Positions 7,740-16,274 of a stretch of DNA of 64,000 nt are shown here, one piece after another. The notes below the pieces were generated by a model that did not search any database, had not been told where the DNA came from, and worked only from the letters and a program-made list of their open reading frames with translations. The first letter of the stretch is position 1. Every line of letters starts with the position of its first letter. Location of the stretch: assembly GCA_017473335.1 (NCBI GenBank), contig JAFULN010000064.1, positions 1-64,000 on the forward strand, read 5' to 3'. Source of the DNA: Erysipelotrichaceae bacterium (GTDB lineage: Bacteria; Bacillota_I; Bacilli_A; Erysipelotrichales; Erysipelotrichaceae). A program made the translations under genes and the position numbers.

Positions 7740-10040
7740 GTGGCGAAAAAGAAACAAAGAAAAAAGAAAACTTCTGATTCCTTTGAAAATGAATTAATTA
7801 CATTAATCGTTGCACTGATTCTTGTAGTTGTTTCTTTGATTGGGATATTACGCATGGGTGTCGTAGGAGAGTTTCTATCTACATTAGCACGTTATCTGGT
7901 TGGAACATATAGCGTTGTGGTTTTTGGAATTCTTGTAGTCTATGCGCTTTTTGTGCTGTTTAGAAAAAGTAAAATGCCTTTTTCACTTCGTACGACTGCT
8001 GCAGGAATCAGTCTTTTAATTGCCTTGATTTTATGGTCTGCAATTCCTTCTGATGAGTCTTTGATTGGATTTGATGTATTGAAGCACTATATTTCAAATA
8101 CATCTGAAATTTTTCAATCGAATCTGCAGATTCCAGTGCAGGGTGGTATTACTGGGGCACTTCTTTATTCGTTGACAAGTGCCATGTTTGCAAAAGAAGG
8201 AACATTGTTAGTGATTGGAGCATTGATTGTTCTGGCATTGATTTTATTGATTCGAAAAGAAGTGATTGAATCTTTGTTTGGAGGCTTTAAGGATTTCTTC
8301 ACTGCATTTGATGAGGAAGAACCAGTAAAACCTATAAAGAAAAAACAATCCTTTCAGCAGATTGATTTAGAAGAAAAACCAAAGCCTAAGAAAAAGTCAA
8401 TCTTTATTCAAAGTGATGAACCAATTGAAGAACAGATTCAATCACCAATTATTGATACTTCGATTCCTGAAGAAAATGAACCAGTAGAAGTGATTGTTGA
8501 GGATTTTCATCCTACACTGGAAGAAAGACCTGTTGAAAATGAACCTATTTCAACACTTTCAAAAGAGAATTCTAAGGCCATTGAAACAGGAAATGTAAAA
8601 GTATATCATCCAGGGATGGCTTATCGACTTCCACCTTTTACTTTATTAGAACCTTTATCTGTGAGAAATAAGTCAACTGCTAATCAGACCGCAGCTCAGG
8701 AAAAGGGACAGAAACTTTTGGAAGTACTTGCGAATTTTGGGATTCAAGCTCAACTGATTGCAACACATATTGGACCGTCAGTTACAAAGTTTGAAATTCG
8801 ACCAGATTCAACGGTGAAAGTCAACAAGATTCATAACATATCGGATAACTTGAAGATGGAGCTTCAGGCAAGAGATATTCGTATTGAAGCACCAATTCCG
8901 GGAAGAAATGCAGTTGGTGTTGAAATACCAAATGTAGAGACAACAATGGTTAAAATGCTGGAGCTGGTACGCAGCTTTCCGCAGGAAAAAAAGAATAAAA
9001 AACTTACATTTATCCTTGGTAAAGACTTGATGGGAAGGGCAGTATACTGTGATCTGGACAAGATGCCTCATCTTTTGATTGCAGGTGCTACTGGATCTGG
9101 AAAATCTGTTTGTATGAATACCATTATTACATCTTTCTTGTTAAGGACAAAACCTGAAGAGGTTCGACTTCTTTTGATCGACCCGAAAAAAGTAGAGTTT
9201 ACACCTTATCATAATGTTCCTCATTTGATTGGTCCTGTTATTTCTGATGGAAATGAGGCTGCTCGTGCACTAAAAGTGGTTGTTGCGATTATGGAAAGCC
9301 GTTATGAAGTGTTCTCAACAACAGGTGTTCGTAATATTTCAGCCTACAATGACAAGATTAAAGAACATCCAGATGAAAAACTGAAGCCAATGGAATATAT
9401 TGTTGTAATTATTGATGAATTGGCTGATTTGATGGCTGTGGCAGGCAAAGAAGTTGAATTGAGTATTCAGCGTATTACTCAGCTTGCACGTGCTGCTGGT
9501 ATTCATTTGATTGTTGCAACACAGCGTCCAAGTACGGATGTTATTACAGGCATTATTAAGGCAAATATTCCATCACGTATTGCGTTTGCGGTATCCAGTG
9601 GCATCGATTCTAGAACTATTTTGGATGGAGTTGGAGCAGAACGCTTGCTTGGATATGGGGATATGTTATACTTACCTATAGGAGAGCCAAGTCCAATTCG
9701 ACTTCAAGGAGTCTATGTTACTGACGATGAGGTTCGACGTATAGCAGAATTTGTTTCAGCACAGGCAGCACCGTTTTATGATGATGCATTCATTCGTTTG
9801 GAAGGTGTTGACAACAATGAGGCAACGGCTGTTATGGAGGCAAAGGATGACCCTCTGTATGAAGAAATCAAAGAATACGTCATTGATGTACAGAAGGCTT
9901 CTACATCGCTTCTGCAGCGTCGCTTTGGATTAGGATACAATCGTGCAGCCAGAATGATTGATGTTCTGGAAGACCGCGGTATTATTGGTCCTGCGCAAGG
10001 CTCTAAACCAAGAGAAGTATATATAAAGAAAGAGGGATAA
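7740..10040 (+). CDS. ftsK: FtsK/SpoIIIE-family DNA translocase
   Basis: Septal ATPase that pumps chromosomal DNA during division (and into the forespore in spore formers). The 766-residue protein has an N-terminal membrane domain of about four helices (20-170), an acidic, Pro-rich linker (about 190-285), a RecA-like motor with Walker A GATGSGKS (449-456) and Walker B VVIIDELADL, and a C-terminal winged-helix gamma domain with RRFGLGYNRAARMIDVLE. GTG is chosen as the start because GGGAG lies at optimal distance. It is 19 bp after rnj and 2 bp before yjjI, so it sits in the middle of one operon. Confidence 0.93.
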   Translation: MAKKKQRKKKTSDSFENELITLIVALILVVVSLIGILRMGVVGEFLSTLARYLVGTYSVVVFGILVVYALFVLFRKSKMPFSLRTTAAGISLLIALILWSAIPSDESLIGFDVLKHYISNTSEIFQSNLQIPVQGGITGALLYSLTSAMFAKEGTLLVIGALIVLALILLIRKEVIESLFGGFKDFFTAFDEEEPVKPIKKKQSFQQIDLEEKPKPKKKSIFIQSDEPIEEQIQSPIIDTSIPEENEPVEVIVEDFHPTLEERPVENEPISTLSKENSKAIETGNVKVYHPGMAYRLPPFTLLEPLSVRNKSTANQTAAQEKGQKLLEVLANFGIQAQLIATHIGPSVTKFEIRPDSTVKVNKIHNISDNLKMELQARDIRIEAPIPGRNAVGVEIPNVETTMVKMLELVRSFPQEKKNKKLTFILGKDLMGRAVYCDLDKMPHLLIAGATGSGKSVCMNTIITSFLLRTKPEEVRLLLIDPKKVEFTPYHNVPHLIGPVISDGNEAARALKVVVAIMESRYEVFSTTGVRNISAYNDKIKEHPDEKLKPMEYIVVIIDELADLMAVAGKEVELSIQRITQLARAAGIHLIVATQRPSTDVITGIIKANIPSRIAFAVSSGIDSRTILDGVGAERLLGYGDMLYLPIGEPSPIRLQGVYVTDDEVRRIAEFVSAQAAPFYDDAFIRLEGVDNNEATAVMEAKDDPLYEEIKEYVIDVQKASTSLLQRRFGLGYNRAARMIDVLEDRGIIGPAQGSKPREVYIKKEG

Positions 10041-10042
10041 GC

Positions 10043-11560
10043 ATGACGAAAGTACATCAGATTATTTCTGACACTACACTGACATACCATCAGATGATGC
10101 TGGCATTGGCAAGACTTGCTGAGAGTGAAGATTCTACTTCGCTTCCGCGTACCGAAGAAGAACTAAAAGCCATGGAAGATGGTATTCTCTGTGATTTGAA
10201 CGAAGGGCTTGTTCCATATCGTCCTCGTTATATCATTCCTGACTACATGAAGTTTTTAAAAGAAGGATCAGCATTCCTTGATTTGAAAGCACCTCAGGAT
10301 TTGTGGGAAGCTTGCAACAACCTTTTGATTTTGTATCGTCATGTTCCATCTATTACATCTTTCCCTGTATATCTGGGAAATTTAGATGATCTGCTGGAGC
10401 CTTTTGTACTTCAGCTGGATGAAAAAGAAGCAAAGAAATGTCTAGGACTTTTCTTGACAAATATTGACAGAACATTAACAGATTCATTTGTCCATGCGGA
10501 TCTTGGTCCAAAAGAAACAGTTACAGGACGACTTGTACTGGAATTGACTGAAGAAATGCAGCTGGCAGTTCCAAACTTGACTTTGAAATATGATCCAGAA
10601 GTTACAAGTGATGAATTTGCGAAACTGTGTCTGAAATGTATGCTGAAAACTGCTAAGCCAAGCTTTGCAGATCACAAAACATTCGTTTCTGAATGGGGTG
10701 AAGATTACGCAATTGCATCCTGCTACAATGGCTTGACAGTTGGCGGAGGCGGATTTACTTTGCCTCGTATGAGAATGTATGAAACTGCTTTAAAATCTTC
10801 TTCAATTGATGATTTCTTAGATAATGTACTTCCTCACTATGTAAAACTGATGTGTGGATTCATGGATAAAAGAGTTCGCTTTATTGTTGAAGAAAGCAAT
10901 TTCTTTAAATCTAATTTCCTTGTAACTGAAGGTCTTTTGGAGCTTGAGAAGTTTACAGGAATGTATGGTATGGTAGGGCTGGCAGAATGCTGCAACTACC
11001 TGCTTGGAATCAAAGATCCTAACAAGGGATATGGACACAATGAAGAAGCTGATGCACTTGGCGTAAGAATCATGGATCGTTTATCACAGCTTGTCAGCGA
11101 ACATGTTGCTCCATATTGTGATGCCTTTGATCATCATTATCGTCTGCATGCGCAGGTTGGGATTGATTCAGATGGCAGAGAAAATTCTCCTGGAGCACGT
11201 ATTCCAGTAGGGTCAGAACCAGATTTGGCTTCACATATTCTTCACAGCACAAAGTTCCATAAGTATTTCCCAACAGGTATTGGTGATATCTTCAAGTTTG
11301 AAGAAACTTGGCTGAATACTCCAGAGGCTCTTTTGGATATTATTAAGGGTGCTTTGTCACAAGGAATGCGTTATTTCAGTGGATATCTTGAAAACAACGA
11401 TGTTGTGCGTGTTACTGGTTATCTGGTGAAGAAGAGTGAACTGGCTAAACTGGATGCAAAGCAGCAGTCATTAAACAATTGTTCAATTTTCGGTGTAGGG
11501 GCGCGTGATACTGCAAATGCTTTGGATCGCCGTGTAGAAGCTTATGAAGGCGCCGATTAA
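10043..11560 (+). CDS. yjjI: YjjI-family glycyl-radical enzyme
   Basis: A 505-residue protein of the YjjI family, a group of glycyl-radical enzymes without established substrate. The radical site is seen near the C-terminus: VRVTGYLVKKSEL with Gly459. A Cys in ASCYNGL (Cys227) followed by a Gly-rich loop is a plausible thiyl-radical residue. The coding region overlaps the 5' end of its dedicated activase by 17 bp, so the pair is coexpressed. Oxygen sensitivity and radical chemistry follow from the family; the reaction is unknown. Its place behind ftsK gives no metabolic clue. Confidence 0.85.
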   Translation: MTKVHQIISDTTLTYHQMMLALARLAESEDSTSLPRTEEELKAMEDGILCDLNEGLVPYRPRYIIPDYMKFLKEGSAFLDLKAPQDLWEACNNLLILYRHVPSITSFPVYLGNLDDLLEPFVLQLDEKEAKKCLGLFLTNIDRTLTDSFVHADLGPKETVTGRLVLELTEEMQLAVPNLTLKYDPEVTSDEFAKLCLKCMLKTAKPSFADHKTFVSEWGEDYAIASCYNGLTVGGGGFTLPRMRMYETALKSSSIDDFLDNVLPHYVKLMCGFMDKRVRFIVEESNFFKSNFLVTEGLLELEKFTGMYGMVGLAECCNYLLGIKDPNKGYGHNEEADALGVRIMDRLSQLVSEHVAPYCDAFDHHYRLHAQVGIDSDGRENSPGARIPVGSEPDLASHILHSTKFHKYFPTGIGDIFKFEETWLNTPEALLDIIKGALSQGMRYFSGYLENNDVVRVTGYLVKKSELAKLDAKQQSLNNCSIFGVGARDTANALDRRVEAYEGAD

Positions 11561-12377
11561 TCGAATTATTCCATTTTCCAATGTAGATGGTCCGGGAAAC
11601 CGAATGGCCATCTTCTTTCAGTCTTGTCCGTTTGAATGCATGTACTGCCATAATCCCGAAACAATCCGCATGTGTATTGCGTGTGGAACGTGTGTTCAGA
11701 ACTGCCCAGTACAGGCATTAGAGAAAAAAGATGGGCAGATTGTCTGGGATGAAAAGAAATGTGTACAGTGTGATACATGTATTAAGGTTTGCCCTCATCT
11801 TTCATCCCCAAAAATCAAATGGCTTTCAACAAATGATTTAATGGAAGAAATCAAGAAGGTAAGACTGTTTATTCGTGGAATCACAGTAAGTGGTGGTGAG
11901 TGTACCCAGCATCGAGACTTTCTTGTAGAATTATTCTCTAAAGTAAAACAGCTTGGATTGACTTGTTTAATAGATTCGAATGGAAGCTATGATTTTTCTG
12001 GGGATTCAGAACTGATGGAAGTTTGTGATGGGGTTATGCTGGATGTTAAAGCAACCAATCCACTCTTTCATCAAAATCTGACTCATACTGATAATCAGCT
12101 TGTTATGAAGAATCTGAAGTTTTTGCTGGAAAGTGGAAAACTGGAAGAAGTAAGAACAGTCATTCTTCCAACTTATCCAGATCAAAATGAAGAAACTGTA
12201 CGTACTGTTAGTCGTATCATTCAAGGAAAGTGCAGATATAAACTGCTCCGCTACAGACCTTTTGGTGTACGTAAAGAAGGACTTGATTTCTGTGGTCAGA
12301 TTATTACTTCTGAGTTTGAAGCAGAACGTTTAAAATCTATCGCAAAAGATGAAGGATCTGACAGTGTAATTATCTAA
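11544..12377 (+). CDS. yjjW: YjjW-family glycyl-radical enzyme activase
   Basis: Radical-SAM activase that would generate the glycyl radical on YjjI. In 277 residues it carries the radical-SAM motif CxxxCxxC (Cys28, 32, 35), then an inserted pair of [4Fe-4S] ferredoxin motifs (Cys44, 47, 50, 54 and Cys73, 76, 79, 83, each ending Cys-Pro), the usual layout of glycyl-radical activases. GITVSGGECTQH is the Gly-rich SAM-binding motif. It overlaps yjjI in another frame. The run of four forward genes ends at a strong terminator just after its stop. Confidence 0.9.
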   Translation: MKAPINRIIPFSNVDGPGNRMAIFFQSCPFECMYCHNPETIRMCIACGTCVQNCPVQALEKKDGQIVWDEKKCVQCDTCIKVCPHLSSPKIKWLSTNDLMEEIKKVRLFIRGITVSGGECTQHRDFLVELFSKVKQLGLTCLIDSNGSYDFSGDSELMEVCDGVMLDVKATNPLFHQNLTHTDNQLVMKNLKFLLESGKLEEVRTVILPTYPDQNEETVRTVSRIIQGKCRYKLLRYRPFGVRKEGLDFCGQIITSEFEAERLKSIAKDEGSDSVII

Positions 12378-12382
12378 AAATG

Positions 12383-12413
12383 ACCCGAATTCTCAATGAA
12401 TTCGGGTTTTTTC
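12383..12413. terminator. Bidirectional terminator between convergent operons
   Basis: ACCCGAATTC (12383-12392) and GAATTCGGGT (12398-12407) form a 10-bp stem with loop TCAAT, followed by TTTTTTC on the forward strand and by ATTTTT on the reverse strand. The reverse-strand gene ends inside its loop. Confidence 0.85.
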
Positions 12414-12965
12414 TATGTCAGTACATTTTATCGGTTTTACTTTCATTTGCAGAAAAGAATCGTTTTCATCATTAAAGTCTACTAAAATTACTTTAGTTCG
12501 ATTTGAAGTTTCTAACTCGTTCAATGAATTACTACTGCTAAAATGATCGTTAGGATCTATAAGACAGCAAATATAAAGCTCAATTGATTCATTGTGGTAG
12601 TCATTTTTGATGTTTACACACCCATGAAATGCATTGAAATGCCAAGGTATTTTATGCATGATTTTAAACAATTCATGAAAATTCTTTTTTGAATTGTGTA
12701 TTACTGAAAGGATATCTTGAGTTTTTCCTTCTGCATTGATTTCAAAACTAAAATAGATACAATTCATGTCTACACTAACATTAAATGAACATTCTTGAAT
12801 CGTTATGGGGGATAATTTACTTTCTTCTAAAAGAATGATGTAAAATGTTTCAATGATATGCAGACTGATTGTTTCAGTAGCTTCTAGATGACCATCTTTA
12901 TCATTGATGGCCTCATCAATGATTGTTTGTATTTCATCTTCGCATCTGATTTTTCTTATTTTCAT
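12393..12965 (-). CDS. Hypothetical protein downstream of ssb
   Basis: A 190-residue soluble protein that I do not recognise. It is rich in Asn, Asp, Glu, Ile and His, has no signal peptide, membrane segment or known catalytic motif, and ends in the loop of the shared terminator. I chose the ATG 17 bp after ssb; a TTG at 13016 in the same frame would overlap ssb by 35 bp. Neither has a good ribosome site, so translation may depend on ssb. Its composition is more AT-rich in character than the core genes around it, and it may be an accessory gene. Confidence 0.6.
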   Translation of the reverse strand: MKIRKIRCEDEIQTIIDEAINDKDGHLEATETISLHIIETFYIILLEESKLSPITIQECSFNVSVDMNCIYFSFEINAEGKTQDILSVIHNSKKNFHELFKIMHKIPWHFNAFHGCVNIKNDYHNESIELYICCLIDPNDHFSSSNSLNELETSNRTKVILVDFNDENDSFLQMKVKPIKCTDIEKTRIH

Positions 12966-12981
12966 AACTGTTTTTAAATGC

Positions 12982-13299
12982 TTATTTTGGGTGTATGAAC
13001 GAAATGTGTTCAGCAATGATTTCTGTGCTGTATATCATATTGCCATTTGCGCTTTCCCAGTTATTGGCAGAAAGTCTTCCTTTTACACCGACATACATCC
13101 CAGGTGATATGCAGTCTTTAAACTGTTCTGCAATTCCTCTCCACAACTGTACTTGATAGATATCTGATTCAAGCACTCCATTTGAATTTGGAAAGTTTCT
13201 CTGTACATCCAGCTGAACTTTAGCTACTTTGGCTCCTTTTGAAGTTTCTACAATTTCGGGTTTATTTTTTACTTTTCCAATTAAACATACAGTATTCAT
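12982..13299 (-). CDS. ssb: Short single-stranded DNA-binding protein (OB fold)
   Basis: A 105-residue SSB-family protein: N-terminal MNTVCLIGKVKNKPEI, a central QLDVQRNFPNSNG and QVQLWRGIAEQF, then a GMYVGVKGRLSANNWESANG block typical of the SSB OB fold. It stops at the end of the OB domain and lacks the long disordered region and acidic C-terminal tip that recruit partner proteins in housekeeping SSB. It is therefore likely a secondary SSB, such as the short competence- or element-linked type. AGGAGG precedes the ATG. It has its own promoter, and the orphan gene follows. Confidence 0.8.
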   Translation of the reverse strand: MNTVCLIGKVKNKPEIVETSKGAKVAKVQLDVQRNFPNSNGVLESDIYQVQLWRGIAEQFKDCISPGMYVGVKGRLSANNWESANGNMIYSTEIIAEHISFIHPK

Positions 13300-13326
13300 C
13301 TTTTTTCCTCCTCTTAATGTGGGATT

Positions 13327-13355
13327 ATTTTATCGGATTATGATGAAGAAGACAA
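13327..13355 (-). promoter_or_regulatory. Promoter of ssb
   Basis: On the reverse strand, TTGTCT (13355-13350), 17-bp spacer and TAAAAT (13332-13327), placed between the upstream terminator and ssb. Confidence 0.45.
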
Positions 13356-13370
13356 AAGGGGATATTGTAC

Positions 13371-13404
13371 AAAAAAGACCAATATTCTCTAGAGAATATT
13401 GGTC
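13371..13404 (-). terminator. Terminator of the M16 peptidase operon
   Basis: Bases 13377-13404 are a perfect 28-bp palindrome (GACCAATATTCTC and its complement around TAGA), followed on the reverse strand by TTTTTT. Confidence 0.85.
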
Positions 13405-13427
13405 ATAAAGAGTGAATCATGTCGAAT

Positions 13428-14717
13428 TTAGCAGTTTTTGAATGAATTGATTTCAATGAGTGCTGATTGATGAAAATCCAGCTTTGCAAACGTTTCTTTG
13501 ATTGTGTGCTGATTTAAGGATTCAATCAAACGAATGAGTGAAAAATAGTCAACACCAGTAAATAATCCTTTAATGGTAATGGATGCAATATCATCTGGCG
13601 AATTGTACAATCTCATAGCTTGTCCTGCATAACGTTTTTTCAATTGGTTTAGTACTTCTAAACCAATGACTTTATCCTTAAGAACCATTAGCTGTTCTTC
13701 GATGAATGCCTTAAATTGTGATGGATTGTCTGTTTCGTTCACAAACATCATCATGGCATAGTCTTTTCCGAAATCAACTTCATAGAAGAAATAATCATTA
13801 ATAAGGTCCTGATCAATCCATGTTTGATAGTCTGGATTCAAAGAAGAGAAATGACTTTCCAGTAGACATCGTATTTCCCATTCATCTTGAGTTCTATCTT
13901 TATCTGATTTAAGAATAGGTTTAAATTTATAGGCCAGAGAAACTTTAGGAGTTGATACATCCATCTCAATGATGTGGTGTGTACTGCATACTTCATCTTG
14001 TTCATTGCATGGAGTTCGATATACTTTTACTGGAGGATCAAATAGTTTCTTAGACTGGTTTTCCTTAACAATCTCTAGGATAAGCAAAGGATCTATCGGT
14101 GTTACAATGACCAATGTCATACAAGAAGGGTGATAGTTTCTTTTGTAGCAGTTTTCCAGTTGTGTACGACTTGTTGACATGACACTTTCAGAAGAGCCTC
14201 CAATATCCTCATTTAGTGGATGTAATGCATATAAAGCTTTGAAAGTTTCGTTAAACAGGCGAGAATCAGGCATTTGCTGATACATGGCCAGTTCCTGACA
14301 AATGATTCCTTTTTCTTTTTCTACAGATTGATCTGTGATAGATAGTTCCTGAACAAAATCAAGCAGTAAGTTCAAAGGTTTCGCAATATCTTTTTGGCAA
14401 GTTGAAAAAGTATAACAAGTTTCTGTATATGACGTAAATGCATTGACATTGGCGCCCATTTCAGAAAAATCGGTCATTACATCTCCATGGCTGCACTCAA
14501 ACATTTTGTGTTCAAGAAAGTGTGCAATTCCTGCAGGATCATTGATAATAGTTCCATCTTCTGTTGTTTGTGAATAATCCAAGGCTCCATATGGAGTTGC
14601 AAAAATGCAGCTGGTTGCAGTAAATAATGGTTTATGCCAAATCACTAGTTTGAGTCCATTTTCTAGTGTTTCTGTATAGTATGTTTCATCAAATCGAGGT
14701 TCAAATGTTTTCTTCAT
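13428..14717 (-). CDS. M16-family zinc metallopeptidase (YmfH-like), catalytic
   Basis: A 429-residue protease of the pitrilysin/processing-peptidase clan. The inverted zinc motif HxxEH is present as HFLEH (His66, Glu69, His70), with downstream Glu residues in the following helix region, so activity is expected. It has no signal peptide. Its 5' end overlaps its sister gene by 17 bp. In Bacillus, ymfF and ymfH form the same adjacent pair, one member lacking the metal site. The role in Bacillota is poorly defined; peptide turnover or processing is inferred. Confidence 0.85.
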   Translation of the reverse strand: MKKTFEPRFDETYYTETLENGLKLVIWHKPLFTATSCIFATPYGALDYSQTTEDGTIINDPAGIAHFLEHKMFECSHGDVMTDFSEMGANVNAFTSYTETCYTFSTCQKDIAKPLNLLLDFVQELSITDQSVEKEKGIICQELAMYQQMPDSRLFNETFKALYALHPLNEDIGGSSESVMSTSRTQLENCYKRNYHPSCMTLVIVTPIDPLLILEIVKENQSKKLFDPPVKVYRTPCNEQDEVCSTHHIIEMDVSTPKVSLAYKFKPILKSDKDRTQDEWEIRCLLESHFSSLNPDYQTWIDQDLINDYFFYEVDFGKDYAMMMFVNETDNPSQFKAFIEEQLMVLKDKVIGLEVLNQLKKRYAGQAMRLYNSPDDIASITIKGLFTGVDYFSLIRLIESLNQHTIKETFAKLDFHQSALIEINSFKNC

Positions 14718-15948
14718 TGTGTTCCTCCTGTTTTAAAATATATGTAACTTTATGATTCATTTGATTGAATAATCGAATCACATCTTCACGAGTTGTCATT
14801 TCAATATCATTTAGACAGTCTTCAAGTTTTCTATCATAACAAAGCAGAAGATTCTGATATTGGAAATTCAGCATAGCATTCATGTCATCTGCAGTAGACA
14901 AGACTGAATCTTTCAGCATGATTTTTGCAGTTTCAAAATCAGCATCGCTGAAATCGCCTTGTTTCATTCGCTGGAACTGTTCTAAAATGACATTGCGTGT
15001 TTCTTCAAGCTGGTGAAGAGAAACCCCTGTAGAAACGCTCATACAGCCCTCATATGAGAGAATCGAAGAATATATACTGTAACATAGCGAACGTTTTTCT
15101 CGAACTTCCTGAAATAACAGGGAAGTTGGCAGCTGACCGAATAACGCATTGGCACATCTTAGTTTCCAGAAATCAGGATCAGATGCTTTCATGCCTGTTT
15201 CAAACATCATAACTAACATAGTTTGATCAATGTGTTTTGTATCAGATGCTTCCTGATAATCTTCTTTATGAATGACATATTCTACTTCAGGAAGATCATT
15301 CGATGATTCAAAAGGAAGAAAACGCTGAATATAAGAACGAATCGTATCTTCGTTTAATTCACCTTGAATTTGAACACAGATGTGATTCTCACTCATCATC
15401 TGTTTCCAGCATTTTCTGACATCTTCAAGTGTGATTGCTTCAATTTCTTTTATTGTTGGAATACATGCAGCTTCCATTGCCTCGTCTTTTCCCATCATCA
15501 ACATTGCCTGATTGCTGGCAAATGCTGAAGGTTTATCTACTTTTCGTGCTATTGCATCTTTAAAATTATCTTTCGCTTCATGAAATGATTCTTCACTTAA
15601 CAATGGATGAAACAGAAATTGATGAACTAGTTCAAACTGTTGTTCAAGATGTGCAGTTGTGCAGAACTTTTCATTGAGCACTTTGCATCTGAATTCTAAT
15701 AGATGAGCTTTGCCATAAGTTAAAGTTCTAGAAGCAATTGAAGCCCCATATAAATTATCTAATACTGCAGTCACTTTGTGCTTTGTGTCATATTTCTCTG
15801 AACGATCTTGGATCATAGAAGACAACAGACTTCTTTCTAGTGAATTTGTTCGTTTTAATGGACAAAGAAAACGTACAGAAATAACAATATCTTTAAATTT
15901 AGATGTGTTCAATAACTGAACAGTTACACGATGTTGCGCAGAATTCAT
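14701..15948 (-). CDS. M16-family peptidase-like protein (YmfF-like), no zinc motif
   Basis: A 415-residue M16 homologue. The fold is recognised from conserved stretches such as LLSSMIQDRSEKYDT and LDNLYGASIASR near the N-terminus and EVREKRSLCYSIYSSI (around 280), the Arg/Tyr substrate-contact motif of the C-terminal half of M16 enzymes. No HxxEH or HxxEHxxx(n)E site is seen, so it should be the non-catalytic partner of the following gene, as in alpha/beta processing peptidases. GGAGGG precedes the ATG, and TATACT lies about 25 bases upstream on the reverse strand. Confidence 0.8.
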   Translation of the reverse strand: MNSAQHRVTVQLLNTSKFKDIVISVRFLCPLKRTNSLERSLLSSMIQDRSEKYDTKHKVTAVLDNLYGASIASRTLTYGKAHLLEFRCKVLNEKFCTTAHLEQQFELVHQFLFHPLLSEESFHEAKDNFKDAIARKVDKPSAFASNQAMLMMGKDEAMEAACIPTIKEIEAITLEDVRKCWKQMMSENHICVQIQGELNEDTIRSYIQRFLPFESSNDLPEVEYVIHKEDYQEASDTKHIDQTMLVMMFETGMKASDPDFWKLRCANALFGQLPTSLLFQEVREKRSLCYSIYSSILSYEGCMSVSTGVSLHQLEETRNVILEQFQRMKQGDFSDADFETAKIMLKDSVLSTADDMNAMLNFQYQNLLLCYDRKLEDCLNDIEMTTREDVIRLFNQMNHKVTYILKQEEHNEENI

Positions 15949-15969
15949 AAAAATCCCTCCATCAAATAG

Positions 15970-16218
15970 TATAACCTATTTTATCATGGACTACGATCTA
16001 ATTCACAAAAAACGATCTCTTTCTGTTTTGAATGAGTGCTATATTTTTCTTAATGTCACAAAAAGAGTACATAAATCCGTTATAAATACGAATTGCTGCG
16101 TTATATCACAAACGATGAACAATAAACAAAATGACAACTTTGTATGTACAACAAGAATTTGTACATATCTAAAATACTTAATTTTTAAGAGGCTTAATGT
16201 GAAATAAATCGGTTTTAT
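15970..16218. other. Non-coding intergenic region with a 9-bp inverted repeat
   Basis: No convincing gene is seen here. Two open frames (one on each strand) lack ribosome sites and look non-coding in composition. The region contains a perfect inverted repeat, TATGTACAA (16143-16151) and TTGTACATA (16159-16167), separated by seven bases, about 50 bp before the ffh -35 box. It could be an operator or a small hairpin. Confidence 0.45.
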
Positions 16219-16247
16219 TTGGAAATCAAACAGTTTCTTGGTATAAT
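16219..16247 (+). promoter_or_regulatory. Promoter of ffh
   Basis: TTGGAA (16219-16224), 17-bp spacer, TGG-TATAAT (-10 at 16242-16247). Confidence 0.65.
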
Positions 16248-16274
16248 AAACAAGTATGAAAGGGGTTTTAGGCA

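Noticed and set aside
15986-16207. A 73-codon forward frame before ffh
   Set aside because: It lacks a ribosome site, has a composition rich in Asn, Cys and Lys unlike a protein, overlaps another open frame on the reverse strand and contains the inverted repeat.
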